A stretch of DNA of 10,566 bases from Deltaproteobacteria bacterium. Lineage in GTDB: Bacteria; Desulfobacterota; Desulfuromonadia; Desulfuromonadales; JAAYDE01. The notes beneath the pieces are model-generated. The model searched no databases. It was given only the letters and a program-made list of their open reading frames with translations, and was not told the DNA's origin. The position numbers were made by a program, and so were the translations under genes. The first letter of the stretch is position 1; every line of letters starts with the position of its first letter. This document shows, in pieces, positions 1 to 6,061 of the stretch. Where the stretch lies: positions 1 to 10,566 of the forward strand of contig JAFPZV010000279.1 in NCBI GenBank assembly GCA_017417085.1, given 5' to 3'.

Positions 1-395
1 GGGGCGCTGGGAAGCAGGCCTTCCACCGTTTTGCCGAAGCCGGTGCTGCCCGAGGTGGCAAAGAGGACGATGGTTTTGCCGGAGCAGTCGTAGCTTTCCA
101 GGAAGGTGTTGATGATGGTCGGCGCCACGTACCACCAGATGGGGAAGCCCAGGAAGATCATGTCATAGTCTTCGAGGTGGGCGTTCTTGTCCGCGAGCTC
201 CGGCCGGAAGGCCTTGTCGCGCATTTCCACCGAGCTGCGGGACTCGGGATCGTTCCAGTTCAGATCGTCCGCCGTGTAGGGCGTTTTAGGACGAATGGCG
301 TAGAGATCCGCCCCAATGATTAATTCCGCCAGTTGTTTGGCAACCGCAGCGGTGACGCCTGTGGCCGAAAAGTAGGCTACCAGTTTTTTGCTCAT
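1..395 (-). CDS. Flavodoxin, 5' part (gene runs off the left edge)
   Basis: This is a predicted small cytoplasmic FMN-binding electron carrier or flavodoxin-type oxidoreductase. It starts [20 protein letters not shown]. The SATGVT segment after the first beta strand is the usual FMN phosphate-binding loop, here with one variant position. Later come the segment [20 protein letters not shown] and an [11 protein letters not shown] loop, both typical of the short Flavodoxin_4-type proteins. About 131 residues are visible, and the C-terminus lies beyond base 1. The ATG at 395 is preceded by a good ribosome site (AAGGAGA about 5 bases upstream), which fixes the start. No signal peptide or membrane segment is seen. 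It lies in the same direction as the lipoprotein genes, 144 bp downstream of the last one, but nothing ties it to them functionally. The exact electron partner cannot be told from sequence. Confidence 0.9.
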   Translation of the reverse strand, partial: MSKKLVAYFSATGVTAAVAKQLAELIIGADLYAIRPKTPYTADDLNWNDPESRSSVEMRDKAFRPELADKNAHLEDYDMIFLGFPIWWYVAPTIINTFLESYDCSGKTIVLFATSGSTGFGKTVEGLLPSA

Positions 396-430
396 GTGTT
401 CTCCTTTGTCTGTTGGTTGAAAGGGGCACC

Positions 431-516
431 GCTCTTTGGCAAGAAACGGCGCTCTTTAACTATCCATCCGTTTTCCCGGTTTGCCGGAAAAACGTGTTGT
501 TGGTTTGTTGCTCTTT
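431..516. repeat. Three GCTCTTT direct repeats upstream of the flavodoxin gene
   Basis: The heptamer GCTCTTT occurs at 431, 451 and 510 in the 144 bp between the flavodoxin start and the neighbouring lipoprotein stop. The first two are exactly 20 bp apart, roughly two helical turns. They could be binding sites for a regulator of the flavodoxin gene, which is read leftwards, or they could be chance. I see no convincing -35/-10 pair and no terminator in this gap. Confidence 0.25.
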
Positions 517-539
517 CCGGGATTTTTGGACGCCGCTCA

Positions 540-1034
540 TCATATGCCCAGCGGCATTTCACCCGTCTTAGAAAAGGGCACCTTTATGGGCAAGCCGTGA
601 AAATCCACGGTCATTGTGCCTTTCAGCGTATAGCTGGCGGCAGGTTTGCCCTTCAGGCCGAGTTGCAGCGTATGTGTCAGGGCGCCGAGCGCATCCGCTG
701 TCGCACTGCGGATCTCCACCGGCACCTCGACGGAACTGTTGGGCTCCAGCCGGAAGGCGTTTGTGGTCGTGCTTTGGGCGAAGTCCTTGCCATTCAGCGC
801 CAGGTCACAGGTAATGCCCTTGATGTCGAGGCCCGCGTCGTTGGGGTTCATGACCCGCAACGAGACCAGGACCACATTTTCCAGCAGGCTGGCCTTTTTA
901 AGCTGGACATCGGAGACCGATACGCTGGGTTTTTCCGGTAGCTTTTGCAGGGACGAACATCCGGCCAGCGCGAACGCCGTGAGACACAACAGGGCAAGGC
1001 ATCGTAAGGATACAAGAGTTTTTGAATAGAGCAT
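540..1034 (-). CDS. LEA14/WHy-domain lipoprotein, single domain (164 aa)
   Basis: Predicted lipoprotein with one LEA14-like (WHy, LEA_2) beta-sandwich domain. This family is often called desiccation- or water-stress-related, but its molecular role in bacteria is not established. Residues 1-25 are a lipoprotein signal peptide ending in the lipobox LAGC, with Cys26 as lipidation site and Ser27 next, compatible with outer-membrane sorting. The domain runs from about 36 to 158 and shows the hallmark VMNPND (61-66), a following LDIKGITCDLALNG segment, and EPNSSVEVPVEI (97-108). I chose the ATG at 1034 because an AGGGAG ribosome site sits just upstream and the signal peptide begins there; an in-frame upstream extension to 1100 would disrupt both. 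It is the last gene of the array and has its own copy of the shared promoter block. Closest paralogue by eye: the gene at 3750-4268. Confidence 0.85.
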   Translation of the reverse strand: MLYSKTLVSLRCLALLCLTAFALAGCSSLQKLPEKPSVSVSDVQLKKASLLENVVLVSLRVMNPNDAGLDIKGITCDLALNGKDFAQSTTTNAFRLEPNSSVEVPVEIRSATADALGALTHTLQLGLKGKPAASYTLKGTMTVDFHGLPIKVPFSKTGEMPLGI

Positions 1035-1062
1035 GGCATTTTCTCCCTTCAAAGATGATATG

Positions 1063-1077
1063 CGCCTTGAGAAGGCG
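1063..1077 (-). other. Small leader hairpin (6-bp stem, 3-base loop)
   Basis: CGCCTT and AAGGCG flank a 3-base loop, in the transcribed leader 29 bases upstream of the start codon at 1034. The same hairpin occurs at 4294-4308 in front of the gene starting at 4268. In the third leader (near 3046) one arm is mutated. It may protect the 5' end or affect translation; no T-run follows, so it is not a terminator. Confidence 0.4.
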
Positions 1078-1104
1078 GGTTTCCATTTTTTGACAAACAT
1101 CTTA

Positions 1105-1134
1105 AGTATGTATCCCCATCGCAGGAAACGTCAA
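1105..1134 (-). promoter_or_regulatory. Predicted sigma70-type promoter, copy A
   Basis: Read on the minus strand: -35 TTGACG (1134-1129), 16-base spacer, then TACATACT, giving a -10 of TACATA (1112-1107) or, with an 18-base spacer, CATACT (1110-1105). The same elements stand before the genes starting at 3017 and 4268, which supports function through conservation. It would drive the 540-1034 lipoprotein gene. The -35 lies in a larger inverted pair, GTCAA (1130-1134) and TTGAC (1090-1094). Confidence 0.5.
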
Positions 1135-1168
1135 GACATCCCGGTTTGCGTTGTAAGGCACTGCCCAT

Positions 1169-1287
1169 CTATGTTTTGTTTGTATGGGAAAAAGGCACTT
1201 TCACTGGCCCCCACCAGGGAACATGCACTGTCAAAGTGCCTTCCAACTCGTAGTTGCCCCGCATGCTGAGCCGCAGTGCGCCTGTAC
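1169..1287 (-). pseudogene. 3' stub of a lipoprotein gene (copy of the end of 3151-3705)
   Basis: On the minus strand this encodes TGALRLSMRGNYELEG and continues to the stop TAG at 1171-1169, ending VPFSHTNKT. This matches the last residues (about 147-184) of the intact gene at 3151-3705 with one amino-acid change (Ser to Asn). Upstream of 1287 the homology ends, so signal peptide and main domain are missing. An in-frame ATG exists at 1300, which would give 43 residues, but I see no ribosome site before it (an A-run instead), so translation is doubtful. It is most simply the remnant of a tandem duplicate truncated during formation of the large gene at 1380-3017. The remaining spacer, 1288-1379, shows only an A/T homopolymer run and no terminator. 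Confidence 0.85.
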
Positions 1288-1379
1288 CTTGACGTAACAT
1301 ATTGTTTTTTTTTAAGAAACTCGATAAGTAGATTCTGCCTCTGCAACAGGCTCATTTGCCTCCATCGTCAATTGGTGGC

Positions 1380-3017
1380 TCATTTGGATTTTGAACAATT
1401 TGGCCTGTAGGCAAGATTTTCATCCACACCATGCACATAGTAATGTGCGACCGGATTGAGATTTGCTGCCTGAAAAGCCCTTATCATCCTTTCCCTGGTC
1501 CAGCTGGGATCGGTACTTTGAAGTGAAGAGAGCTTTGCCTCAAGGTATTTTGTTGTGGAAAAATCACTGCATGGATCGATGCCTTCATTCATACCGTAGA
1601 GTGTGTAATGATCCCATGCTGATAACCCATCTTTCTCAAAGCTCTTTTTGATGCTCTCCAACGACCAGTTTCCAGCAGGATCCACTCTTTGCTGTCGGTC
1701 AAGTTTGCTCTTGAAATAGTATTCCGCATCAAAACATTTATTCGGACTTACATTTTCATGATTTCCCCAATCCAGAAAATGCCGGTAATAGCCTTCATCA
1801 CCAGAGTATCCGGCTTTGTTGAATTCCTGAATCATCCTGTCCCAAGTCCAGCCATCGCCAAGCCGATGAAGCTTGTTGGTCATGTACACATTTGGTTCAA
1901 ACCATTTAGGAATCACGTGAGCGGATACCACGGGTTTAACATTCACCGTTAGTGTGCTTCCCAGATTGTAATGTATAGAATTGCCCTTCATGCTGAGTTG
2001 CAGTGGGCCTGTACAGGAAAAGGGCACATCCACAGGCCCCAAATGAGGGACTTTCACCGTCAGTACGCCTTCCAGCGCATAGATGGCAGGTTCGCCTTCT
2101 ACAATACAGCTCCACAGTATGTGCGCCAGCTCACCGACCGCATCCGCAGTCAAACCGGGGATCCTTACCGGCACCTCGACGGAACTGTTGGGCTCCAGCG
2201 TAAAGGCGCTTGTTGTGGCCGCTCCTAGGACGAAGGTTTTGTCTTTCACATTCAGCGACAGACCACAGCTAATGCTCTGAATGTCGCAGCCCACGCCTTT
2301 AGGAGAGGTGAACGGCAACAAGATATCGATCATCGTCCCATTAGTCGTTTTGAGCTGAATAGGCAGAGACCCTATCAACTCGTTTGTCGATATGTCGTCG
2401 GAGGAAGACCATTTCACTAGCTTGGGATCGGGAACAAAGGGGACCTTCACCTTTAGTGCGCTTTCCAGATCATAATGTATGGTTTTGTCCTGCATGCTGC
2501 CTGTACAGGAAAAGGATACCTTCAAGGGTATCTCCGCCGGTAAGCCGTGAAAATTCAATGGTAACGTGCTTTTCAACGTGCCTTCCAACGCGTAAGTGGC
2601 AGATTCACCTTCCACAATACAGTTCCACAGCATGCGCGTCAGGTCACTGGCCATATCCGCAGACAATCCGGGAATCCTTACCGGTACCTCAACGGAACTG
2701 TTGGACTCCAGTGTAAAGGCGCCTGTGGCCGCCTCGAGGACAAATGTTTCGTCGTTTACGTTTAGTTCCAGATCACAGCTAATGCTCTGAATGTCAAAAC
2801 TCACGTCGTTGGGGTTCATGACCTGCAACAAAACCACGACCACATACTCTGAGTCGGTCTTCTCGATCTGAATATTGGAGAATGATACTTTGGGTGGTGC
2901 TTCCAGGTCGGGCATGAATTCCCCCAGGTTGGGCAGGAACCCGCATCCGGACAACGCAAGCGTCAGGAGACACAACACAACAAGCCATCGTAATGATGCG
3001 AGTTTTTGAAATGGCAT
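1380..3017 (-). CDS. Two-domain LEA14/WHy lipoprotein with three C-terminal repeats (545 aa)
   Basis: Predicted lipoprotein, about three times the size of its neighbours. Residues 1-24 form a signal peptide with lipobox LSGC and Cys25. WHy-like domain 1 covers about 41-195 and has VMNPND (66-71). Domain 2 covers about 215-360; its NPN hallmark is replaced by SPKGVG (238-243), so it is diverged. Both domains share DIQSISC (75-81, 245-251) and NSSVEVPVRIPGL (106-118, 277-289), showing internal duplication. Residues 374-540 hold three units of about 55 residues, each with a leading aromatic/KL segment, a W, a short helix ending in an A/DG or AN turn, an HY or HF pair, and a G-x-x-E turn (for example EKDGLSAWDHYTLYGMNEG). 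Such repeats occur in secreted or surface proteins, but I cannot assign a ligand. The start at 3017 follows an AGGGAG site; the frame is open to 3047. Function unknown; a cell-envelope role is inferred. Confidence 0.85.
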   Translation of the reverse strand: MPFQKLASLRWLVVLCLLTLALSGCGFLPNLGEFMPDLEAPPKVSFSNIQIEKTDSEYVVVVLLQVMNPNDVSFDIQSISCDLELNVNDETFVLEAATGAFTLESNSSVEVPVRIPGLSADMASDLTRMLWNCIVEGESATYALEGTLKSTLPLNFHGLPAEIPLKVSFSCTGSMQDKTIHYDLESALKVKVPFVPDPKLVKWSSSDDISTNELIGSLPIQLKTTNGTMIDILLPFTSPKGVGCDIQSISCGLSLNVKDKTFVLGAATTSAFTLEPNSSVEVPVRIPGLTADAVGELAHILWSCIVEGEPAIYALEGVLTVKVPHLGPVDVPFSCTGPLQLSMKGNSIHYNLGSTLTVNVKPVVSAHVIPKWFEPNVYMTNKLHRLGDGWTWDRMIQEFNKAGYSGDEGYYRHFLDWGNHENVSPNKCFDAEYYFKSKLDRQQRVDPAGNWSLESIKKSFEKDGLSAWDHYTLYGMNEGIDPCSDFSTTKYLEAKLSSLQSTDPSWTRERMIRAFQAANLNPVAHYYVHGVDENLAYRPNCSKSK

Positions 3018-3269
3018 GGCATTTTCTCCCTTCAAAGGTGTGTGCATTGAAAAGGCGGATTCCCGTTTTTTGACAAGTGCTTCCAGTATGTATCTCCGTC
3101 GCAGGGAACGTCAAAACACCCCGGCTGCACGTTGGTAAGGCACTGCCCATCTATGTTTTGTTTGTATGGGAAAATGGCACTTTCACCGGCCCCCACCAGG
3201 GAACATGCACTGTCAAAGTGCCTTCCAGCTCGTAACTGCCCCGCATGCTGAGCCGCAGTGCGCCTGTAC
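3015..3269. repeat. Duplicated block, copy B (matches 1032-1287)
   Basis: Intact counterpart of copy A. It includes the start codon and leader of the 1380-3017 gene, its promoter, and the final codons of the 3151-3705 gene. Here the coding part is still attached to a full gene, so this is the likely parent arrangement. Confidence 0.9.
3085..3114 (-). promoter_or_regulatory. Predicted sigma70-type promoter, copy B
   Basis: Minus strand: -35 TTGACG (3114-3109), 16-base spacer, TACATA (3092-3087), or CATACT with an 18-base spacer. It lies in the 133-bp gap between the 3151-3705 stop and the 3017 start, so the large lipoprotein gene can be transcribed independently. The flanking pair GTCAA (3110-3114) / TTGAC (3070-3074) has the same 45-bp span as in the other two copies. 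Confidence 0.5.
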
Positions 3270-3705
3270 TGGAAAAGGGTATTTTTATTGTCCCCAAAAG
3301 GGGAAGGTTTACCGTCAGTACACCTTCCAACGTGGCAGGCCGGCCTTGCAGTATGCCTATGAGAGCGCTGGCCGCATCCATTTTAGAACTGCGGATCTCC
3401 ACGGGCACCACTGTGGACTTGTAAGGCTCCAGCCGGAAGCTGTCCACGTTTGCCCGGGCGAGGGATTTGCCGTTCATCGACAGGTCGCCGGTACCGCTCT
3501 GAATGTCGAGACCCACGCCGTTGGGGTTCTTGATCAGCAAGGAAACATCAATTGCCAGATTGTCAGTCTTCCTGATCTGGATATCGGCAACCGATACCTC
3601 GGGCTGCTTCAGGTTGAACAGGAACCAGCATCCGGCCAACGCGAGCGCCGCAAAGCACGACACAACAAGCCATCCCCATGGGACACGAGTTTTTAAAGGC
3701 GGCAT
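3151..3705 (-). CDS. LEA14/WHy-domain lipoprotein with extra C-terminal module (184 aa)
   Basis: Predicted lipoprotein. The signal peptide spans 1-25, with lipobox LAGC and Cys26, followed by Trp27. The WHy-like domain (about 35-148) has the NPN hallmark in LIKNPNGVGLDIQS (57-70) and an EPYKSTVVPVEI segment. After the domain's closing strand (LEGVLTVNLPLLGTIKIPF, 126-144) there is a second, similar unit (LEGTLTVHVPWWGPVKVPF, 160-178), so the C-terminal beta hairpin appears duplicated inside the gene. The ATG at 3705 has a GGGGAG ribosome site 8 bases upstream. It lies 44 bp after the 3750-4268 gene with no shared leader block of its own, so the two are probably co-transcribed. Its last 38 codons are duplicated as the stub at 1169-1287. 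Molecular function is unknown. Confidence 0.85.
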   Translation of the reverse strand: MPPLKTRVPWGWLVVSCFAALALAGCWFLFNLKQPEVSVADIQIRKTDNLAIDVSLLIKNPNGVGLDIQSGTGDLSMNGKSLARANVDSFRLEPYKSTVVPVEIRSSKMDAASALIGILQGRPATLEGVLTVNLPLLGTIKIPFSSTGALRLSMRGSYELEGTLTVHVPWWGPVKVPFSHTNKT

Positions 3706-3749
3706 ATTCTTTTCTCCCCAAATAAAATGCGCAAATGCCCGTCAGCGTT

Positions 3750-4268
3750 TTATTGCCAAAATTTGACGCTGTCGCTCAGCTTGGCCATCGATATTTCGCC
3801 CGTACTGGAAAAGGGAATATTCATCGTAAAACCGTAAACGTTTATCGTAAGAGTACCTTCCAGAGCGTAATGTGTGGTGTTACCCTTTATACTGAGCAGC
3901 AGCGTGCGTTTCAGGGCGCTGGCCGTGTCCAGCGTCGAAATGTAGATCTCTACCGGCACCACTACGGAACTGCAAGGTTCCACCCGGGAACTGTTCGCGG
4001 TTATACCCCGGGCGAAAGATTTGCCGTTCAACGACAGGCTGCAGGTAATGTTTTTAATGTCAATGGACACGTCGTTGGGGTTCATGACCCGCAACCAAAC
4101 CACGACGGCATTTTCCAGCAGTCCGACCTGTTTGAGCTGAATATCGGATAGCGAAACGCTGGGCTTTTCCCGTAGCCCATGCAGGGCCAGGCATCCGGAC
4201 AACGTGAGCGCCGCAAGGCACAACAGGACAAGCCATCGTAATGATACAGAAGTTTTGGGAAATGACAT
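3750..4268 (-). CDS. LEA14/WHy-domain lipoprotein, single domain (172 aa)
   Basis: Predicted lipoprotein and first gene of the array. The signal peptide is 1-25 with lipobox LSGC and Cys26. The WHy-like domain (about 36-157) begins KPSVSLSDIQLKQ, nearly the same as in the 540-1034 gene, and carries VMNPND (61-66), ITCSLSLNG and EPCSSVVVPVEI (97-108). The tail ends SVKFWQ. I chose ATG 4268 by homology with the other starts: the AAATGCCATG context is conserved, although the ribosome site here is a weaker AAGAAAG. A TTG start at 4286 would add six charged residues and is less likely. It faces thiM divergently across 307 bp and carries promoter copy C. The shared names of this family suggest stress or envelope roles, but nothing here specifies one. 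Confidence 0.85.
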   Translation of the reverse strand: MSFPKTSVSLRWLVLLCLAALTLSGCLALHGLREKPSVSLSDIQLKQVGLLENAVVVWLRVMNPNDVSIDIKNITCSLSLNGKSFARGITANSSRVEPCSSVVVPVEIYISTLDTASALKRTLLLSIKGNTTHYALEGTLTINVYGFTMNIPFSSTGEISMAKLSDSVKFWQ

Positions 4269-4293
4269 GGCATTTTCTTTCTTCAAAGATATG

Positions 4294-4308
4294 CGCCTTG
4301 AAAAGGCG
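4294..4308 (-). other. Small leader hairpin (6-bp stem, 3-base loop)
   Basis: Second intact copy of the CGCCTT...AAGGCG hairpin, 25 bases upstream of the 4268 start codon. Both arms are retained, although the loop bases differ (TTC here, CTC in the copy at 1063-1077, read on the minus strand). Confidence 0.4.
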
Positions 4309-4334
4309 AATTTTTCGTTTTTGACGGGGCTTTC

Positions 4335-4365
4335 AGTATGTAGGCTCCGTTGCCGGGAACGTCAA
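4335..4365 (-). promoter_or_regulatory. Predicted sigma70-type promoter, copy C
   Basis: Minus strand: -35 TTGACG (4365-4360), 17-base spacer, TACATA (4342-4337), or CATACT with a 19-base spacer. The spacer is one base longer than in copies A and B, yet the outer pair GTCAA (4361-4365) / TTGAC (4321-4325) keeps the 45-bp span because a base is lost on the other side. It would drive 3750-4268 and the following 3151-3705 gene. Confidence 0.5.
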
Positions 4366-4386
4366 GACATCCCGGTTGCAAGTTCT

Positions 4387-4575
4387 GCGGCTTTCTTGCT
4401 TTTTCCTGTTCAAACAAGTACAAGTCTGAAGAGAAAGATCCTTTTGCGAATCTTTTTTCGCCCCGAAAAAGGGGCAGGAAAAAGAGGCTTTGACTTTGGC
4501 GTTTCGTTGGGAAGTTTCTGAAACATTCCTCTACGGTTTTCAGGAACGAGGCATTGCCCGATAAGGAGAAGACCC
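4387..4575 (+). promoter_or_regulatory. thiM upstream region with overlapping hairpins and ribosome site
   Basis: This is the thiM side of the 307-bp divergent gap. Two mutually exclusive stems overlap: CTTTTTTC (4452-4459) with GAAAAAGG (4465-4472), and GCCCC (4460-4464) with GGGGC (4471-4475). A weak promoter candidate is TTGCTT (4396-4401), 17 bases, TACAAG (4419-4424). An AAGGAG ribosome site stands about 8 bases before the ATG at 4576. I looked for conserved TPP-riboswitch sequence blocks and saw none. Confidence 0.3.
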
Positions 4576-5388
4576 ATGTTGATTGACAACATTGCCGCGA
4601 CCCTGACCACTTTGCGTGAGCGCAACCCCTTGGTTCACAATATCACCAACTACGTGACGGTTACCGATTGCGCCAACGTCCAGCTGGCCTTGGGAGCCTC
4701 TCCCATCATGGCCGACGCGGTGGAGGAAATGGAGGAAATTTCCATAGCCGCTTCCGCACTGGTACTCAATATCGGCACGCTCAACCCCCGCGTCGCCGAG
4801 GCGATGCTGTGCGCCGGACGCAGTGCCAACGCGCGCGGTATCCCGGTCATTCTGGATCCGGTAGGAGTGGGGGGCTCAACGTTGCGCAACGAAACGGTGC
4901 GCCGGCTGCTTGATGAAGTGCAGCTCGCGGTGCTGCGGGGCAATGCGGCGGAAATTTCCTTCATCGGGCACCGCGTTTCCAGCGTCAAGGGCGTGGACAG
5001 CGCCTCGCACAGCACATTGGAGGAGCTTGAGGACATTACCCGCGAGGTGGCGCGCGCCCACAGTTGCGTGGTCGCTCTCACCGGAGCGGTGGATATTGTA
5101 ACGGACGGCACGCGGCTGGCAACCATCCACAACGGCACGCCGCTGCAGGCCCGCCTGACCGGCATGGGTTGCGCCACCACCGCCCTGGTGGGCGCCTGGG
5201 CGGCAGCCACGACAGATATGCTGGTCGCTGCGGCTGGCGGCGTGCTTTCCATGGGCATTGCCGGCGATATTGCCCGGGAACGTGCCGGACATATTGGTTT
5301 GGGCAGTTTTCACTCCGCAATTCTGGATGCGCTGGGCAATCTGGATGGAACCACTCTTCAGGAAAGGGCAAAGCTTCATGAAAACTGA
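4576..5388 (+). CDS. thiM: Hydroxyethylthiazole kinase
   Basis: ThiM (EC 2.7.1.50) phosphorylates 4-methyl-5-(2-hydroxyethyl)thiazole with ATP, the salvage route to the thiazole half of thiamine. At 270 residues it has the normal length. Family signatures are present in order: NPLVHNITNYVT (17-28), ASPIMADAVEEMEEI (41-55, substrate pocket), ILDPVGVGGS (92-101), LRGNAAEI (120-127), ALTGAVDIVTDG (167-178) and the ribokinase-type anion-hole loop LTGMGC (194-199), with the Cys199 typical of ThiM. No key residue seems missing. It is cytoplasmic. The start is fixed by an AAGGAG site. Its stop overlaps the thiE start by 11 bp, so the two are translationally linked and work in sequence: ThiM product feeds ThiE. 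No thiD or other thi genes lie in the window. Confidence 0.96.
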   Translation: MLIDNIAATLTTLRERNPLVHNITNYVTVTDCANVQLALGASPIMADAVEEMEEISIAASALVLNIGTLNPRVAEAMLCAGRSANARGIPVILDPVGVGGSTLRNETVRRLLDEVQLAVLRGNAAEISFIGHRVSSVKGVDSASHSTLEELEDITREVARAHSCVVALTGAVDIVTDGTRLATIHNGTPLQARLTGMGCATTALVGAWAAATTDMLVAAAGGVLSMGIAGDIARERAGHIGLGSFHSAILDALGNLDGTTLQERAKLHEN

Positions 5389-6004
5389 CATCGACTATTC
5401 GCTCTATCTCTGCACCGATCGCTCGCTGATGAGCTGTGCCAGCGTCGAGGAATGCGTGGAACGCGCCATCGCCGGCGGCGTGAGCGTGGTGCAGCTTCGT
5501 GAAAAGAACTGCTCCTCACGGGACTTTTACGAAGAAGCGCTGCACCTGCGCGAAATGACCAGGAAACACGGCGTGACCTTTATTGTGAACGACCGTGTGG
5601 ATATCGCGCTGGCCGTGAAGGCGGACGGCGTCCATGTTGGACAGAGCGATCTGCCCTGCGCGGTGGTGCGCCAAATGGTCGGCCCCGACATGATTATCGG
5701 CGTTTCCGCCAAAACCGTGGCGATGGCGCGGGAGGCCGAACAAGCCGGGGCGAACTACCTGGGCGTGGGCGCCATCTATCCCACCGCCACCAAGAAGGAC
5801 ACCTCGGTCATCACGCTGGAAACATTGGAGGCGATCCGGGCGGCGGTTTCCATCCCGATTGTGGCGATAGGCGGCATCAAGCGTGACAATCTTGCGCCGC
5901 TCAAGGGCAAGGCCGACGGTATCGTCGTTGTGAGCGCGATAGTCGCGCAGCCGGATATTGAAGCGGCGGCACGGGAACTGCGTACCCTCTGGACTACCCC
6001 ATAA
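5378..6004 (+). CDS. thiE: Thiamine-phosphate synthase
   Basis: ThiE (EC 2.5.1.3) joins hydroxymethylpyrimidine diphosphate and thiazole phosphate to give thiamine phosphate. At 208 residues it is a full-length TIM-barrel enzyme. Visible motifs: VVQLREKN (37-44, diphosphate-binding Q/R/K), FIVNDRVDIALAVKADGVHV (68-87, with the Asn-Asp pair), GQSDLP (88-93), GVSAKT (108-113), GVGAIYPTATKKD (129-141), AIGGI (163-167) and VVSAIV (184-189). The ATG at 5378 lies inside the end of thiM, with a GGAAAGGG site upstream; the open frame extends back to 5258, but that stretch is thiM read in another frame. Together with thiM it forms a short thiazole-salvage operon. Confidence 0.96.
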   Translation: MKTDIDYSLYLCTDRSLMSCASVEECVERAIAGGVSVVQLREKNCSSRDFYEEALHLREMTRKHGVTFIVNDRVDIALAVKADGVHVGQSDLPCAVVRQMVGPDMIIGVSAKTVAMAREAEQAGANYLGVGAIYPTATKKDTSVITLETLEAIRAAVSIPIVAIGGIKRDNLAPLKGKADGIVVVSAIVAQPDIEAAARELRTLWTTP

Positions 6005-6061
6005 AACTTGAGGCATTTTTCCTGTCAATCAACCAGAATAACCGGAGAAAGGAGAAAGAAC

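Larger units (their letters stand above)
1032..1287. repeat. Duplicated block, copy A (matches 3015-3269)
   Basis: About 256 bp here align end to end with about 255 bp at 3015-3269. The block holds the start codon and leader of a lipoprotein gene, its promoter, and the last 38 codons plus stop of a gene like 3151-3705. The part at 1161-1287 differs from 3143-3269 at only 5 of 127 positions by eye. The leader part is more diverged. Similarity stops sharply near 1287/3269. Confidence 0.9.

Noticed and set aside
431..516. CRISPR-like array suggested by the GCTCTTT repeats
   Set aside because: The repeats are only 7 bases, number three and are unevenly spaced, so they do not form an array.
333..941. 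A 202-residue plus-strand open frame spanning the flavodoxin start and the first lipoprotein gene
   Set aside because: It crosses two well-supported minus-strand genes and the gap between them. Similar plus-strand frames over the other paralogues reflect shared sequence, not a real gene.
1090..1112. Rightward promoter using the plus-strand TTGACA in the shared leader
   Set aside because: No plausible -10 follows at 16-18 bases, and no plus-strand gene lies downstream; the motif is better seen as one arm of the inverted pair.
1131..1355. A 74-residue minus-strand ORF between two lipoprotein genes
   Set aside because: Its frame differs from the one that matches the 3151-3705 protein. The true relation is the truncated stub in the other frame, so this ORF is an accident.
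4387..4575. TPP riboswitch before thiM
   Set aside because: I looked for the conserved CTGAGA-type and ACCTGAT-type blocks and found neither in the leader.
4650..5258. A 202-residue minus-strand open frame inside thiM
   Set aside because: It is a shadow of thiM, which has all its motifs; the translation is low-complexity Ser/Ala/Thr-rich and has no ribosome site.
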